A stretch of DNA of 64,000 nucleotides from Saccharomonospora cyanea NA-134 (GCF_000244975.1 NZ_CM001440.1:3146325-3210324), one strand, 5' to 3'; counted from the first letter of the stretch, positions 8,319 to 17,474 are shown. Notes: generated by a model not told the origin, from the letters alone. Numbers and translations are program-made.

Positions 8319-9530
8319 GTGGCTGACAGTGAATCCGTGCTGGACTACCCGATGCCCAACCCCACGGCGCTGGAGCCGCCCGCCGAGTGGGCGCGATTGC
8401 GACAGGAATGCCCGGTCGCCAAGGTCAGACTCCCGAGCGGGGACGAAGCAGCGCTTCTCACGCGCTACGACGACGTCAAGAAGGTGCTGGCGGACCCACG
8501 GTTCACGCGTCAGCTCGACACGCGGGCCGGTGCCGCGCGCATCGCGGCGAACGAGTCCGGCGGCGTGTTCAACAGCTCGATGGCCTCCACCATCCCGCAG
8601 TCCGGCCCGGGACACCGGCGCTGGCGCACCCGGGTCGGCCGCTGGTTCACCGCCAAGCGGATGGCCGCCCTGCGGCCCCGTATCGAGGCGATGGCCGACC
8701 AGCTCGTCGACGAGATGCTCGAACGGGGCCAACCCGCCGACCTCAAGGCGAGTCTGGGCTTCCCGCTGCCGGTGTGGGTGATCTGCGACCTCCTCGGCGT
8801 GTCCGACTCCGACCGCGACCGCTTCTCCTACTGGTCCGACACGCTGCTGAACCTCACGAAGTACGGCCAGGCCGAGATCGACGCCGCGCAGACCGAGTTC
8901 GTGAAGTACATGAGCGCGCACGTGGCCGCCCGGCGCGCCGAACCCGGCGAGGACCTGCTGAGCTCGCTCATCACCGAGGACGTCGAGGACCCGATGTCCG
9001 ACGCCGAACTGGTCGCCACCGGGCGAGGGCTCCTCGTCGCGGGACACGAGACCACGGCCAACATGATCAGCAAGATGGTGGGCATGCTGCTGGCCGACCG
9101 GCGGCGCTGGGAACAGCTGGTGGCGAACCCCGCTCTCGTGCGCACGGCGGTGGAGGAGTCGCTGCGGTTCGACGCCAACCCCGGCATCGGACTCCCCCGC
9201 TTCATCAGTGAGGACGTCGAGATCTCGGGAACCGTCGTGCCGACCGGCAGCACGGTGATGTGCAACATGGGCGCCGCCAACCGCGACGAGAACGCGTTCA
9301 CCGACGCGGACGAGATGGACCTCTCCCGCAGCCCCAACCCGCACCTGACGTTCGGCTCGGGCGCGCACTCCTGCCTGGGCCAGGCACTCGCCAGGACGGA
9401 ACTGCAGACCACGCTGGAGGTACTGCTGCGCCGCCTCCCCACGCTGGAGCTCGCCGTCGAGTCGTCCGACCTGGAGCGTGTGGAGGGTCTCGCGGTGGGA
9501 GGGTTGGCCACGCTCCCCGTACGTTGGTGA
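8319..9530 (+). CDS. Cytochrome P450, class I bacterial
   Basis: A 403-residue soluble P450. The I-helix oxygen-binding motif AGHETT is at 241-246, the ExxR pair at Glu280/Arg283, and the heme loop FGSGAHSCLG has Cys352 as the proximal thiolate. Overall it resembles the CYP105/CYP107 group of actinobacteria, monooxygenases of terpenes, macrolides or xenobiotics. GTG 8319 is preceded by GGAGAGGA at good spacing. It begins an operon with a TetR regulator, ferredoxin, ferredoxin reductase, a second P450 and a second ferredoxin, so the whole electron-transfer chain is encoded locally. Substrate cannot be predicted. Confidence 0.95.
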   Translation: MADSESVLDYPMPNPTALEPPAEWARLRQECPVAKVRLPSGDEAALLTRYDDVKKVLADPRFTRQLDTRAGAARIAANESGGVFNSSMASTIPQSGPGHRRWRTRVGRWFTAKRMAALRPRIEAMADQLVDEMLERGQPADLKASLGFPLPVWVICDLLGVSDSDRDRFSYWSDTLLNLTKYGQAEIDAAQTEFVKYMSAHVAARRAEPGEDLLSSLITEDVEDPMSDAELVATGRGLLVAGHETTANMISKMVGMLLADRRRWEQLVANPALVRTAVEESLRFDANPGIGLPRFISEDVEISGTVVPTGSTVMCNMGAANRDENAFTDADEMDLSRSPNPHLTFGSGAHSCLGQALARTELQTTLEVLLRRLPTLELAVESSDLERVEGLAVGGLATLPVRW

Positions 9531-9540
9531 TGATTCCTCC

Positions 9541-10209
9541 ATGGCAGTGAGGACGGTCCGGAGCGAACGGGCGAACGCCACCCGTCGACGCATCCTGGAC
9601 ACCGCGGAACGCCTGTTCGCCGAACACGGTGTCACCGCGGTGTCCAACCGGCAGATCAGCGAGGCGGCGGGCCAGGGCAACAACACCGCGGTCGGGTACC
9701 ACTTCGGCACGAAGGTCGACCTGGTCCGCGCCATCGTGCGCAGGCACAACGAGCACATCGAGCGGCGGCGGCTCGACATGGTCGCGCACGCCGCGGGCTC
9801 CACCGACCCGCGGGACTGGGTCGCGTGCCTGGTGCGCCCGGTCGCCGAGCACCTCGCCGAGTCGGGCAGTCCCACCTGGTTCGCGCGCTTCGGCGCGCAG
9901 GTGATGACCGACCCGTCGCTCCGGCCGATCATGTACGAGGAGACGCTGAGCTCCCCCTCCCTGTTGCGCACCCTGGAGGAACTCCAGCGCTGCCTTCCCG
10001 AACTCCCGGTCGAGGTCCGTCTCGAACGCGGCGACATGACCCGGCAGTTGATCGTGCACATGTTCGCCGAACGGGAGCGCGCGCTGGCGGAGCTGACCAC
10101 CACTCCCCGAGCCAGCTGGTGCGACGCCGCCACCGGACTGGTCGACGCCATCGTGGGGCTGTGGGTCGCACCGGCCACACCCCGACAACGCCCCAAGGAC
10201 AACCGGTGA
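9541..10209 (+). CDS. TetR family transcriptional regulator
   Basis: A 222-residue regulator. The N-terminal helix-turn-helix spans roughly residues 12-58: ANATRRRILDTAERLFAEHG, then the recognition helix region up to YHFGTKVDL. The C-terminal ligand domain is family-variable. ATG 9541 follows the P450 stop by 10 bp, so the regulator is co-transcribed with the enzymes it probably controls. The palindrome at 8239-8260 is a candidate operator, which would make the operon self-regulated and inducible by the P450 substrate or a related ligand. Confidence 0.92.
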   Translation: MAVRTVRSERANATRRRILDTAERLFAEHGVTAVSNRQISEAAGQGNNTAVGYHFGTKVDLVRAIVRRHNEHIERRRLDMVAHAAGSTDPRDWVACLVRPVAEHLAESGSPTWFARFGAQVMTDPSLRPIMYEETLSSPSLLRTLEELQRCLPELPVEVRLERGDMTRQLIVHMFAERERALAELTTTPRASWCDAATGLVDAIVGLWVAPATPRQRPKDNR

Positions 10210-10223
10210 TCCGGAGGATTGAC

Positions 10224-10421
10224 ATGAAGATCAGCGTGGACGAGGACAAGTGCTGCGGCGCGGGACAGTGCGTACTGCTCGCGCCGGAGGTTTTCGACCA
10301 GCGTGAGGATGACGGCATCGTCGTGCTCCTCGACCCCGAGCCCGGTGAGGAACTGCATGACGTGACCCGCGAAGCGGCCAGTGTCTGCCCCGCCGCCGCG
10401 ATCACCGTGAGCGAGGAATGA
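10224..10421 (+). CDS. 3Fe-4S-type ferredoxin (P450 partner)
   Basis: A 65-residue acidic ferredoxin. Cluster cysteines appear as Cys10 or Cys11, Cys16 and Cys55 (DKCCGAGQC and VCPAAAI); the second cysteine position of a 4Fe-4S site is not Cys, consistent with the 3Fe-4S ferredoxins that serve actinobacterial P450s. GGAGGA precedes the ATG. Its stop overlaps the ferredoxin reductase start (ATGA). It should carry electrons from the reductase to the P450 at 8319-9530. Cys11 is an extra cysteine absent from the second ferredoxin at 12880. Confidence 0.92.
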   Translation: MKISVDEDKCCGAGQCVLLAPEVFDQREDDGIVVLLDPEPGEELHDVTREAASVCPAAAITVSEE

Positions 10422-11608
10422 GCGCGGCATCCAGCGTTCTGGTGGTCGGCGCGTCGGCCGCGGGTCTGTCGACGGCCGACGCACTGCGACGGCAGGGGTT
10501 CGCCGGACGGCTCACCCTGCTGGGAGCCGAGTCCCACCCGCCCTACGACCGGCCACCGCTGTCGAAACAGGTGCTGGCCGGAACGTGGGAGCCGGAACGG
10601 ACCAGGCTGCGAAGCGACCAAGCACTGTCCGAATTGGATGCCGAACTGCTACTCGGCGACCCGGCCGTGGCGCTCGACACCACCGACCGTGTCGTGCGCA
10701 CCGCCTCCGGCGGGACACTGCGCGCCGACGCCGTCGTGCTCGCCACCGGTGCCGAGCCGCGACGGTTGCGGGGTGAGAGCGACCTCGCCGGGGTGCACGT
10801 CCTGCGCACCCTCGACGACGCGCTCACGTTGCGTGCCGCGCTGACCGCGGCCTCCAGGGTCGTCGTGGTGGGCGAGGGTGTCCTCGGGGCCGAGGTCGCG
10901 GCGACCGCCCGAACCCTCGGCGCGGCCGTCACCATGGTCGGCCCGCAGCCCGCCCCACTCGCGAACCAGCTCGGTCCCCTGGTGTCCGGCCTCCTGGCCG
11001 ACCTGCACGTTCAGCACGGGGTCGAGCTGGCTCTCGGGCACGCCGTCGACGGCTTCGTCGGCGAGGACGGCCACGTCACGGGCGTGCGCCTCGACGACGG
11101 CCGGGTCGTGCCCGCCGAGGTCGTCGTCGAGGCCGTCGGAGCGGCACCGGCGACCGCGTGGCTGGACGGCAGCGGCCTCACGATCGACGACGGCGTCGTG
11201 TGCGACTCCCGTTGCCGGGCGGCCGACGGCGTCTACGCCGTCGGTGACGTGGCCCGCTGGCACCACCCGGGCCTGGGCGCACCCGTGCGGTTGGAGAACC
11301 GCACCAACGCCACCGAGCAGGCGCAGGTCGTCGCCGCGAACATCCTCGGCGAGGACCGCCCGTACGCGCCGGTCCCCTACTACTGGACCGACCAGTTCGA
11401 CACCAGAATCCAGGTGTTCGGGCTGCCCTCGGCAGCCGACGAGATCGCGGTGGTGGACGGCGATCCCGCCGACGGCCGGTTCGTGGTCCGCTGCACCAGA
11501 GCAGGCGTCGTCACCGGCGTCATCGGCTGGCGGATGCCCAAGCAGACCCGGCTGCGCCGCGGCGAGGTCGCCGACGCGTTCTCCGCCGCCGCGTTGCGGG
11601 CGGTCTGA
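10418..11608 (+). CDS. NAD(P)H-dependent FAD ferredoxin reductase
   Basis: A 396-residue reductase of the putidaredoxin-reductase/BenD-like class. The FAD fold VVGASAAGLSTADALRRQG is at the N-terminus, ATGAEPRRLRG closes the FAD site, VVVGEGVLGAEVAATARTLG forms the NAD(P)H fold, and YAVGDVARW is the C-terminal FAD motif. It overlaps the ferredoxin stop by 4 bp and lies 23 bp before the second P450, so it probably serves both P450/ferredoxin pairs. Confidence 0.93.
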   Translation: MSAASSVLVVGASAAGLSTADALRRQGFAGRLTLLGAESHPPYDRPPLSKQVLAGTWEPERTRLRSDQALSELDAELLLGDPAVALDTTDRVVRTASGGTLRADAVVLATGAEPRRLRGESDLAGVHVLRTLDDALTLRAALTAASRVVVVGEGVLGAEVAATARTLGAAVTMVGPQPAPLANQLGPLVSGLLADLHVQHGVELALGHAVDGFVGEDGHVTGVRLDDGRVVPAEVVVEAVGAAPATAWLDGSGLTIDDGVVCDSRCRAADGVYAVGDVARWHHPGLGAPVRLENRTNATEQAQVVAANILGEDRPYAPVPYYWTDQFDTRIQVFGLPSAADEIAVVDGDPADGRFVVRCTRAGVVTGVIGWRMPKQTRLRRGEVADAFSAAALRAV

Positions 11609-11631
11609 ACGACTCATCACTGGAGACATCG

Positions 11632-12861
11632 ATGACACACACCGTCGCGGAAGACCACGACGAGACCGCGATCCCCGACTACCCCATGTCCCGGGCACCC
11701 GGCTGCCCGTTCGACCCGCCGCCACAGCTGGGGGAACTCCAGGAGCGGACGCCACTGGCGAAGGTGCGGCTGTGGGACGGCAGCACCCCGTGGCTCGTCA
11801 CGCGCTACGCCGACCAGCGCACACTGATGGCCGACCCCCGCATGAGCTCCGACGTCACGAAGCCCGGCTACCCGAGCCCGGCAGCGCGCCCCGAAGGCGG
11901 TGGCTCGTCGATCAGCTTCATCCTCATGGACGACCCGGAGCACGCCCGGCTGCGGCGCATGGTGACGGCGCCGTTCACGGTCCGCCGGGTGCGGGCGATG
12001 CGGCCGCGGGTACAGGCCATCGTCGACCGCCTGATCGACGACCTGCTGGCGGGTCCGAAGCCGGTGGACCTCGTGGAGGCGTTCGCGCTCCCGGTGCCGT
12101 CGCTGGTGATCTGCGAGCTGCTCGGCGTCCCGTACTCCGACCACGACTTCTTCCAGGACCGCAGCAAGGTCGTCATCAAGCGGACCTCCTCGCAGCAGGA
12201 GCGCATGGCCGCCCTCGGCGAACTCGCCACCTACCTCGACCGGCTGTTGGGTGACAAGCTCGCCGGTCCCGAGGACGACCTGCTGTCCGGGCTCGCCGAA
12301 CGCGTGCGTGCCGGCGAACTGGCCCGGGAGGACGCGGCGCGGATGGGCGTGCTGCTGCTCATCGCGGGGCACGAGACGACCGCGAACATGATCGCTCTGG
12401 GCACGGCGGCCCTGCTGGAACACCCGGACCAGCTCGCACTGCTGCGCGACGCCGACGACCCCGCCGTGGTCGACTCGGCGGTGGAGGAACTGCTGCGCTA
12501 CCTCCACATCACCCACAACGGCAGGCGGCGGGTCGCGCTCGCCGACATCGAGTTCGCGGGGCAGGTCATCCGCGCGGGCGACGGTGTCGTCTTCCCCAAC
12601 GACATCGGCAACCGCGACCCGGAGGCCTTCCCCGAGCCCGATCGACTCGACCTGCGCCGCGACGCCCGTCACCACGTGGCGTTCGGGTTCGGGGTGCACC
12701 AGTGCCTCGGCCAGCCACTCGCGCGGCTGGAGTTGAGCGTCGTCTACGGCACCCTCTACCGGCGCATCCCGACCCTGCGGCTCGCGACGGAGCTGGATCG
12801 CGTGCCGTTCAAGCACGACGGCTCGGTGTACGGCGTGTACGAGCTTCCCGTGACCTGGTGA
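11632..12861 (+). CDS. Cytochrome P450, CYP105-like
   Basis: A 409-residue P450. The I-helix reads AGHETT, the K-helix ExxR lies in EELLRY, and the heme loop FGFGVHQCLGQPLARLEL gives Cys358. This loop and the N-terminal YPMSRAPGCPFDPPP block are typical of the CYP105 group. It shares the operon with the reductase upstream and with its own ferredoxin 18 bp downstream. It differs clearly from the first P450, so the operon likely performs two successive or alternative oxidations. Confidence 0.95.
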   Translation: MTHTVAEDHDETAIPDYPMSRAPGCPFDPPPQLGELQERTPLAKVRLWDGSTPWLVTRYADQRTLMADPRMSSDVTKPGYPSPAARPEGGGSSISFILMDDPEHARLRRMVTAPFTVRRVRAMRPRVQAIVDRLIDDLLAGPKPVDLVEAFALPVPSLVICELLGVPYSDHDFFQDRSKVVIKRTSSQQERMAALGELATYLDRLLGDKLAGPEDDLLSGLAERVRAGELAREDAARMGVLLLIAGHETTANMIALGTAALLEHPDQLALLRDADDPAVVDSAVEELLRYLHITHNGRRRVALADIEFAGQVIRAGDGVVFPNDIGNRDPEAFPEPDRLDLRRDARHHVAFGFGVHQCLGQPLARLELSVVYGTLYRRIPTLRLATELDRVPFKHDGSVYGVYELPVTW

Positions 12862-12879
12862 CCCGAGGAGAGGACAGTC

Positions 12880-13074
12880 ATGAAGATCACCGTCGACCAG
12901 GACAAGTGCGTCGCGTCCGGACAGTGCGTCGTCGCCGCCGAACAAGTGTTCGACCAGCGCGACGAGGACGGCGTCGTGGTGCTGCTCGACGCCGCACCGC
13001 CAGCCGAAGTGGCTGCCGACGTCCGGCACGCCGCCTCGGTGTGCCCGGCACTGGCCATCCACGTCGAGGAGTGA
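12880..13074 (+). CDS. 3Fe-4S-type ferredoxin
   Basis: A 64-residue ferredoxin closely related to the one at 10224. Cysteines are Cys10, Cys16 and Cys55 (DKCVASGQC, SVCPALAI), the classical 3Fe-4S set for P450 partners. GAGGAG precedes the ATG. It is the last gene of the P450 operon. The two ferredoxins share the DQRxDDG core, which suggests duplication together with, or recruitment by, each P450. Confidence 0.93.
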   Translation: MKITVDQDKCVASGQCVVAAEQVFDQRDEDGVVVLLDAAPPAEVAADVRHAASVCPALAIHVEE

Positions 13075-13161
13075 CGACCGGCGCAGTGCGGCAGCACCTC
13101 GAACGGCAGGCCCGGACAACGTGTGAGGACCGGCCTCGCGGCTTTCCGGTAGGTCACGCCC

Positions 13162-13224
13162 ACGTACGGGAAGTGCGGACACCCGTGCGGGAAGTGCGGA
13201 CACGCGTGCGTGGGCTGCGGACAC
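13162..13224. repeat. Three tandem 21-bp repeat units
   Basis: Units 13162-13182, 13183-13203 and 13204-13224 each end in TGCGGACAC; the first two share CGGGAAGTGCGGACAC. The array ends 4 bp before the AEC permease stop codon (minus strand), in the gap between convergent operons. The same unit occurs at 5845, 31079 and 51138. It is not a CRISPR: units are directly adjacent, without spacers. Confidence 0.85.
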
Positions 13225-13228
13225 GGTG

Positions 13229-14158
13229 TCAGAGCAGGAGAGCCACCGCCGTGAAGATCACCGGGAGGCTCAGGAGGGTGCTCACGAGGACGGCGTCGCG
13301 CGCCAGCGTGACGCCGTGGCCGAACCGCACGGCGTAGCCGAACACGTTCTGCGCGGCGGGCAGCGCGGCGCAGACCACCACGGCCAGCAGTTCCGTGCCG
13401 TCCAGTCCCAGCAGCAGCCCGAGTCCCAGTGCCAGCAGCGGGTGGACCACGTTCTTCAACGACACGATCACCACGAGCGGCAGCCTGACCTCCCGCTCGC
13501 GTCCCGGCCTGCTCGACCCGTGCAGGGAGATGCCGAACGCCAGCAGCATCGCGGGGACCGCCAGGTCAGCCAGCAGCTCCACCGGAGCCAGTACCGACTG
13601 TGGCAACGTCAGACCGGTCGTGGTCGCGAGGAGCCCCAGCACCGAGGCGATGGCGAGCGGGTTGCGCAGCGGCGCGGTGACCGTGCGCCCCAACGTCGGT
13701 CTGCTCTCTTCCCGCCGCGCCGACACCACGTCGAACACCGTGGTGAACACCGGGGTCAGGACCGCGAGCTGGAACAGCAGCACGGGGGCGACCACCGTGG
13801 CGTCACCGAACACGTACGCGGCGACCGGCAAGCCGAGGTTGCCCGCGTTGACGTAGCCGCTGGCCATCGCGCCGATCGCCGTCTCCCCCGCCGGTCTCCG
13901 GCACAGCCGACCCACCGGCACGTACAGCAGGCACGCCAGGGAGCTGGTCGCGGCGGTGACGAGCAGGTTCGCGGAGAACACGGCCGTGACGTCCGCGCGG
14001 GCGAGCGTGGTGAACAACAGTGCCGGGCTCGCGACGAAGAACGCGGTGCGGGACAGCACCTCGGTGGCGGACGGACCGAGCACACCGGCTCGCCCCACCG
14101 CGTAGCCCACGAGGACCACGCAGGCGAGTACGAGAAACCCCTCGATCACGCCGGTCAT
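13229..14158 (-). CDS. AEC family (auxin efflux carrier-like) permease
   Basis: A 309-residue protein with about ten hydrophobic segments, the usual AEC length. The conserved GYVNAGNLGLPVAAYVFG segment and the C-terminal PAAQNVFGYA region are family signatures. AEC proteins move small organic acids such as malate or malonate, or amino-acid derivatives. I start at 14158 (MTGVIEGFLVLACVV), because residues further upstream in the frame are hydrophilic and repetitive. The gene stands alone, with a repeat array at its 3' end. Confidence 0.88.
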   Translation of the reverse strand: MTGVIEGFLVLACVVLVGYAVGRAGVLGPSATEVLSRTAFFVASPALLFTTLARADVTAVFSANLLVTAATSSLACLLYVPVGRLCRRPAGETAIGAMASGYVNAGNLGLPVAAYVFGDATVVAPVLLFQLAVLTPVFTTVFDVVSARREESRPTLGRTVTAPLRNPLAIASVLGLLATTTGLTLPQSVLAPVELLADLAVPAMLLAFGISLHGSSRPGREREVRLPLVVIVSLKNVVHPLLALGLGLLLGLDGTELLAVVVCAALPAAQNVFGYAVRFGHGVTLARDAVLVSTLLSLPVIFTAVALLL

Positions 14159-14260
14159 GTGGCAGTCACAGATCGCCACCGTAAGGCTGTGATCCCCGTC
14201 AATCCGGAGCGGGTCCGCCCGCGTCGTTACGGCTCGCCGGGTACGGGGAAGCCTCCCGCC

Positions 14261-14497
14261 ATGCCCGACGACACCTTCCGGCCGGACGAGACCCTCGCGG
14301 CGGTGTCCTGGCAGCGTTGGCCCGAAGCGCTCCGGACGCGTGGTCAGGACGTGCTGACGTACCTGAACGCGGGCCACCCGCAGGACGCGCTGGAGGTGAT
14401 CGACGAGCTGCTGGCCGACCTGCTCGCGCGCCGTGACTCGCTGGCCGACACCGCCAACCGGCGGTTCGAGCCGTCCACCGACGACCGCAATCCCTGA
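14261..14497 (+). CDS. Small hypothetical protein
   Basis: A 78-residue acidic protein, not recognised. Codon third positions are almost all G or C, as in true genes here. The centre (LNAGHPQDALEVIDELLADLLARRDSL, given in part) is predicted as two amphipathic helices, so a small helical adaptor is possible. It lies 102 bp from the divergent AEC gene and 74 bp before a universal stress protein. No clear Shine-Dalgarno site is visible. Confidence 0.5.
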   Translation: MPDDTFRPDETLAAVSWQRWPEALRTRGQDVLTYLNAGHPQDALEVIDELLADLLARRDSLADTANRRFEPSTDDRNP

Positions 14498-14571
14498 TCA
14501 CGACATGACCAAGGGCCCTACAGGCGGCACCCCCACGAATCCACGATGACCTCGTAAGGAGGAGGCACCGC

Positions 14572-15045
14572 ATGGCTCACCTCGACCCGGCAGCGCCTCG
14601 CAGGCTCGTCGTGGGTCTCGACGGCTCGGCCACGGCCGAACACGCCCTGCGCTGGGCCGCGGAGGAAGCGGCGTCCCGTGGCGGCGACGTGGAGGTGATC
14701 GCGGTCAGGGAGCGGGACGAGTTCCTGCCCGGTACGTCCTACGCCTTCCAACCTCACGGTCACCGGCCGGTCGCCGACGAGGAGAGCGTGCGGGCTCACC
14801 TGCACGACGTGGTCTCCCACACGGTTTCGCCGGTCGGTGACGTCACCTTGACGGAGACGGTCGCCACGGGCGACCCGGCCACCGAACTGATCAAAGCATC
14901 GGCGGACGCGGACCTGCTCGTCGTGGGCAGTCACCGGGGCGGCGCGCTGTCGGAGGTGCTGCTCGGCAGCGTCGCGGCGAGCTGCGTCCGGCACGCACGC
15001 TGCCCAGTCGTGATCGTTCCCGCGAAGCTCGCCACCTCACGGTGA
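14572..15045 (+). CDS. Universal stress protein, single domain
   Basis: A 157-residue UspA-type protein. VVGLDGSATAEHALRWAAEEA starts the fold (shown here as VVGLDGS plus the helix), and the ATP-binding signature GSHRGGALSEVLLGSVAASC is intact near residues 124-143. An AAGGAGGAGG ribosome site precedes ATG 14572. It lies convergent with the P1B-type ATPase gene, and it is related to the single-domain USP at 38097. Both share the RERDEFLPG/REETGLLPG-like insertion after strand 2. Role: ATP-binding stress adaptor; specific partner unknown. Confidence 0.92.
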   Translation: MAHLDPAAPRRLVVGLDGSATAEHALRWAAEEAASRGGDVEVIAVRERDEFLPGTSYAFQPHGHRPVADEESVRAHLHDVVSHTVSPVGDVTLTETVATGDPATELIKASADADLLVVGSHRGGALSEVLLGSVAASCVRHARCPVVIVPAKLATSR

Positions 15046-15102
15046 GCCGCGAGCCGGGCCGGATCCCACCGGAAGGGGGCTGCCACCCGACCGTCCCGTC
15101 AC

Positions 15103-17382
15103 TCACTCGCCTTCCCGTAGGACGAAGTATCCCTCTTCCTCCTGGGCGAAATGGAGTGTGAGCACGGCGTCGAGGCCGTAGAGGGTGGCGCGCAGATCGT
15201 CGATCTGCTCGGGAGCGATTCCGTCGGACGCGGTGTCGAGATGCCGCCCGAGCCGCCGGCACAGGCGGGCGATCTCGGCATGGCCCCGGCTCATCGTCAC
15301 GGTCTCCTCCGGGCTGCCGAGCACCCCGCCCAGCACGGGATACAACTCGGTTTCCTCGGCGTTCTCGTGCGGCAGGAGTTCGTCGACGAGCAGCCGGTGC
15401 GCGCGCCGGACGGCCGCGTCCGCCGCGGGCGTCGCACCGGCCGAGAGCGCGTCCGCCGCCTGCCGGACCGACGCCCGCACCGGCTGGAGGCTCTCGTGCT
15501 CGGCCGCGAAACGTCCCAGGAGGGTGTCGGCCTCGGGATGGGTTCCGCGTCGTGCTCCGGAGCGCAACACCCGAAGGCTGTTGACGATGACCGCCACGTC
15601 GATGGCTTCCTGGACGAGTGCGCCCGCCACGGGCACCAAGGCCCCCAGTGCCGACACGATCATGGCCGCGAGGGACAGTGCGGTGCCGATGACACCACTC
15701 TGGGAAGCCACGCGACGTGCCCGTCTCGCGATTTCCATGGCGTCCGCGAGGCGGTCGATCCGGTCGTCGACGATCACCGCGTCCGCCGACTGCACCGCGG
15801 CCGTGGACCCGCGCGAACCGAGGGCGATTCCCACGTCGGCCACGGCGAGGGCCGGAGCGTCGTTGATCCCGTCACCGACCATCACGACGGTTCCGTGCTC
15901 CCCCTCCCGCCGCACCCGGCTGATCTTGTCCTCCGGGGTGGCCTCGGCCTGTACCTCGTCGAGGCCGAGCATCGCCGCGACCTCCGTCGAGGTGTCCACC
16001 CGGTCACCGGTGAGCAGGACGACGCGCCGCACCCCGGCGGCGTGCAGTCGCCGCATCGTGCGAACCGCGTCGGGTCGGATACGGTCGCGTCCCAGCAGGG
16101 CGGCGGTGAGCTCGCCGTCGACGGTCACCCAGATGACGGTCGCCAGGTCCAGTCGTCCTCGGCGCAGCACCGCCGAGGCCCACTCGGGAACCTCCGCTCC
16201 GGCCGGTATCCGTCCGACCTGGACCGTCTCGCCCCCGACACGGCCGGTGGCGCCGCGCCCGGGACTCTCGGAGACGTCCTCGGCGGAGTGGACCTCGACG
16301 CCCGCCCGGCTCGCCGCGCGCAGTACCGCGGCGGCGAGCACGTGCAGGGAGTACTGTTCCACCGCGGCGGCGAGCCGGAGCGCATGCTCCGGTGTGACCC
16401 CGGGAGCGCACACGACATCGGTGATCTCCGGCCTTCCCTCCGTCACCGTGCCCGTCTTGTCCAGGAGCAACGTGGTGGTCCGGCCCAGCAGTTCCAGCGC
16501 GGCGCCGTCCCGGACGACGATCCCGGCCCGCGACGCCCTGGACATCCCACCGGTGACCGCGATCGGCACGGCGAGCAGCAACGGGCACGGGGTCGCGGTG
16601 ACCAGCACCGCCACGGCGATGACGGCGTCCCGTGACACGAGCCAGGCGCTCCCGGCGATGAGCAGCGCGAGTGGCAGGAACCAACCGGCGACCCGGTCGG
16701 CGAGCCGGGCGATGGGCGCGCGTTCCGCCGCGGCCTCCTCCGCCAGCCGGACCATCCCCGCGTACGTGCTGTCGGCCGCGGTCGCCGCCGCCGTCAGGTC
16801 CACCGCGGGCCCGGCGTTGACCGTCCCGCTGCGGACCGTCTCGCCCGACGGCCGCACCACGGGTTCGGGCTCCCCGGTGAGGGCGGACTCGTCGAGGACG
16901 CCCTCGGCCCGCAGCGTCCCGTCCACCGGAACGATCTCCCCGGAGAGGACGACGACCTCGTCGTCCACCCCGACCTCGTCCACCGGAACCGTCACGAGCC
17001 CGCCCGCCGCACGGCGGTGCGCCTGGCGCGGCGCGCGTTCCAGCAGCCCCGAGAGGTCTCGCGCCGCCCGGCGGGCCGCGGCGGCCTCCAGAACCTGTCC
17101 CGTGGCGACCATGAGCGCGACGACCGCACCGGCGAGGTACTCCCCCACCGCCAACGTTCCCGCGAGGGCCAGCACGGCGAGCAGATCCGCCCCGTAGCGG
17201 CGCCTGCGCAGGTCCGCGACCACCCGCGCCACCGACGGCACGAGCGCCCCGGCGGTCGCCGCTCCCCACAGCCACCGTTCCACACCGAGACCCGCGGGCC
17301 ATGCCGCGAACCCCGCCACGAGAAGCGCGGACACCGCTGTCAGCGTCCATGTATGCCGGGACATCACGGCAGCGCGCCACAC
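15103..17382 (-). CDS. P1B-5-type metal-transporting ATPase with C-terminal hemerythrin domain
   Basis: A 759-residue P-type ATPase. ALTGEP lies near 167-172, TPCP at 264-267 in the transport helix, the phosphorylation loop DKTGT at 308-312, and GDGINDAP at 503-510. The late membrane segment has QE-x2-D-x5-N (Gln591, Glu592, Asp595, Asn601). TPC plus this pattern define subgroup P1B-5 in the literature. Residues 620-755 form a hemerythrin domain with candidate iron ligands His629, His672, Glu676, His701, His744 and Glu748. The HP motif of the nucleotide domain is His-Val here. No N-terminal metal-binding domain is present. Known P1B-5 proteins handle Fe, Ni or Co; the hemerythrin may sense O2 or iron. 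GTG/ATG choice: 17382 has AGGGGTG upstream. Confidence 0.92.
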   Translation of the reverse strand: MWRAAVMSRHTWTLTAVSALLVAGFAAWPAGLGVERWLWGAATAGALVPSVARVVADLRRRRYGADLLAVLALAGTLAVGEYLAGAVVALMVATGQVLEAAAARRAARDLSGLLERAPRQAHRRAAGGLVTVPVDEVGVDDEVVVLSGEIVPVDGTLRAEGVLDESALTGEPEPVVRPSGETVRSGTVNAGPAVDLTAAATAADSTYAGMVRLAEEAAAERAPIARLADRVAGWFLPLALLIAGSAWLVSRDAVIAVAVLVTATPCPLLLAVPIAVTGGMSRASRAGIVVRDGAALELLGRTTTLLLDKTGTVTEGRPEITDVVCAPGVTPEHALRLAAAVEQYSLHVLAAAVLRAASRAGVEVHSAEDVSESPGRGATGRVGGETVQVGRIPAGAEVPEWASAVLRRGRLDLATVIWVTVDGELTAALLGRDRIRPDAVRTMRRLHAAGVRRVVLLTGDRVDTSTEVAAMLGLDEVQAEATPEDKISRVRREGEHGTVVMVGDGINDAPALAVADVGIALGSRGSTAAVQSADAVIVDDRIDRLADAMEIARRARRVASQSGVIGTALSLAAMIVSALGALVPVAGALVQEAIDVAVIVNSLRVLRSGARRGTHPEADTLLGRFAAEHESLQPVRASVRQAADALSAGATPAADAAVRRAHRLLVDELLPHENAEETELYPVLGGVLGSPEETVTMSRGHAEIARLCRRLGRHLDTASDGIAPEQIDDLRATLYGLDAVLTLHFAQEEEGYFVLREGE

Positions 17383-17474
17383 ATCCGCGTCACCCCTGTC
17401 GACTGCGTGGAACCATCACCTCACGTGGCCCTTCGGCTCTACCTCCGGCATACCCCCGCTGTCGGGCTGGGAAC

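Noticed and set aside
8244-10484. Long minus-strand open frame across P450, TetR and ferredoxin genes
   Set aside because: It lies opposite well-supported genes, has no recognisable domain and is Arg/Gly/His-rich; high GC DNA produces such frames.
13162-13224. Possible CRISPR array
   Set aside because: Units are 21 bp, directly adjacent, diverged, and have no spacers or cas genes.
14505-14518. DosR-like sequence ATGACCAAGGGCCC before the USP at 14572
   Set aside because: Only 9 of 14 matches with a poor left half; expected by chance in GC-rich DNA.
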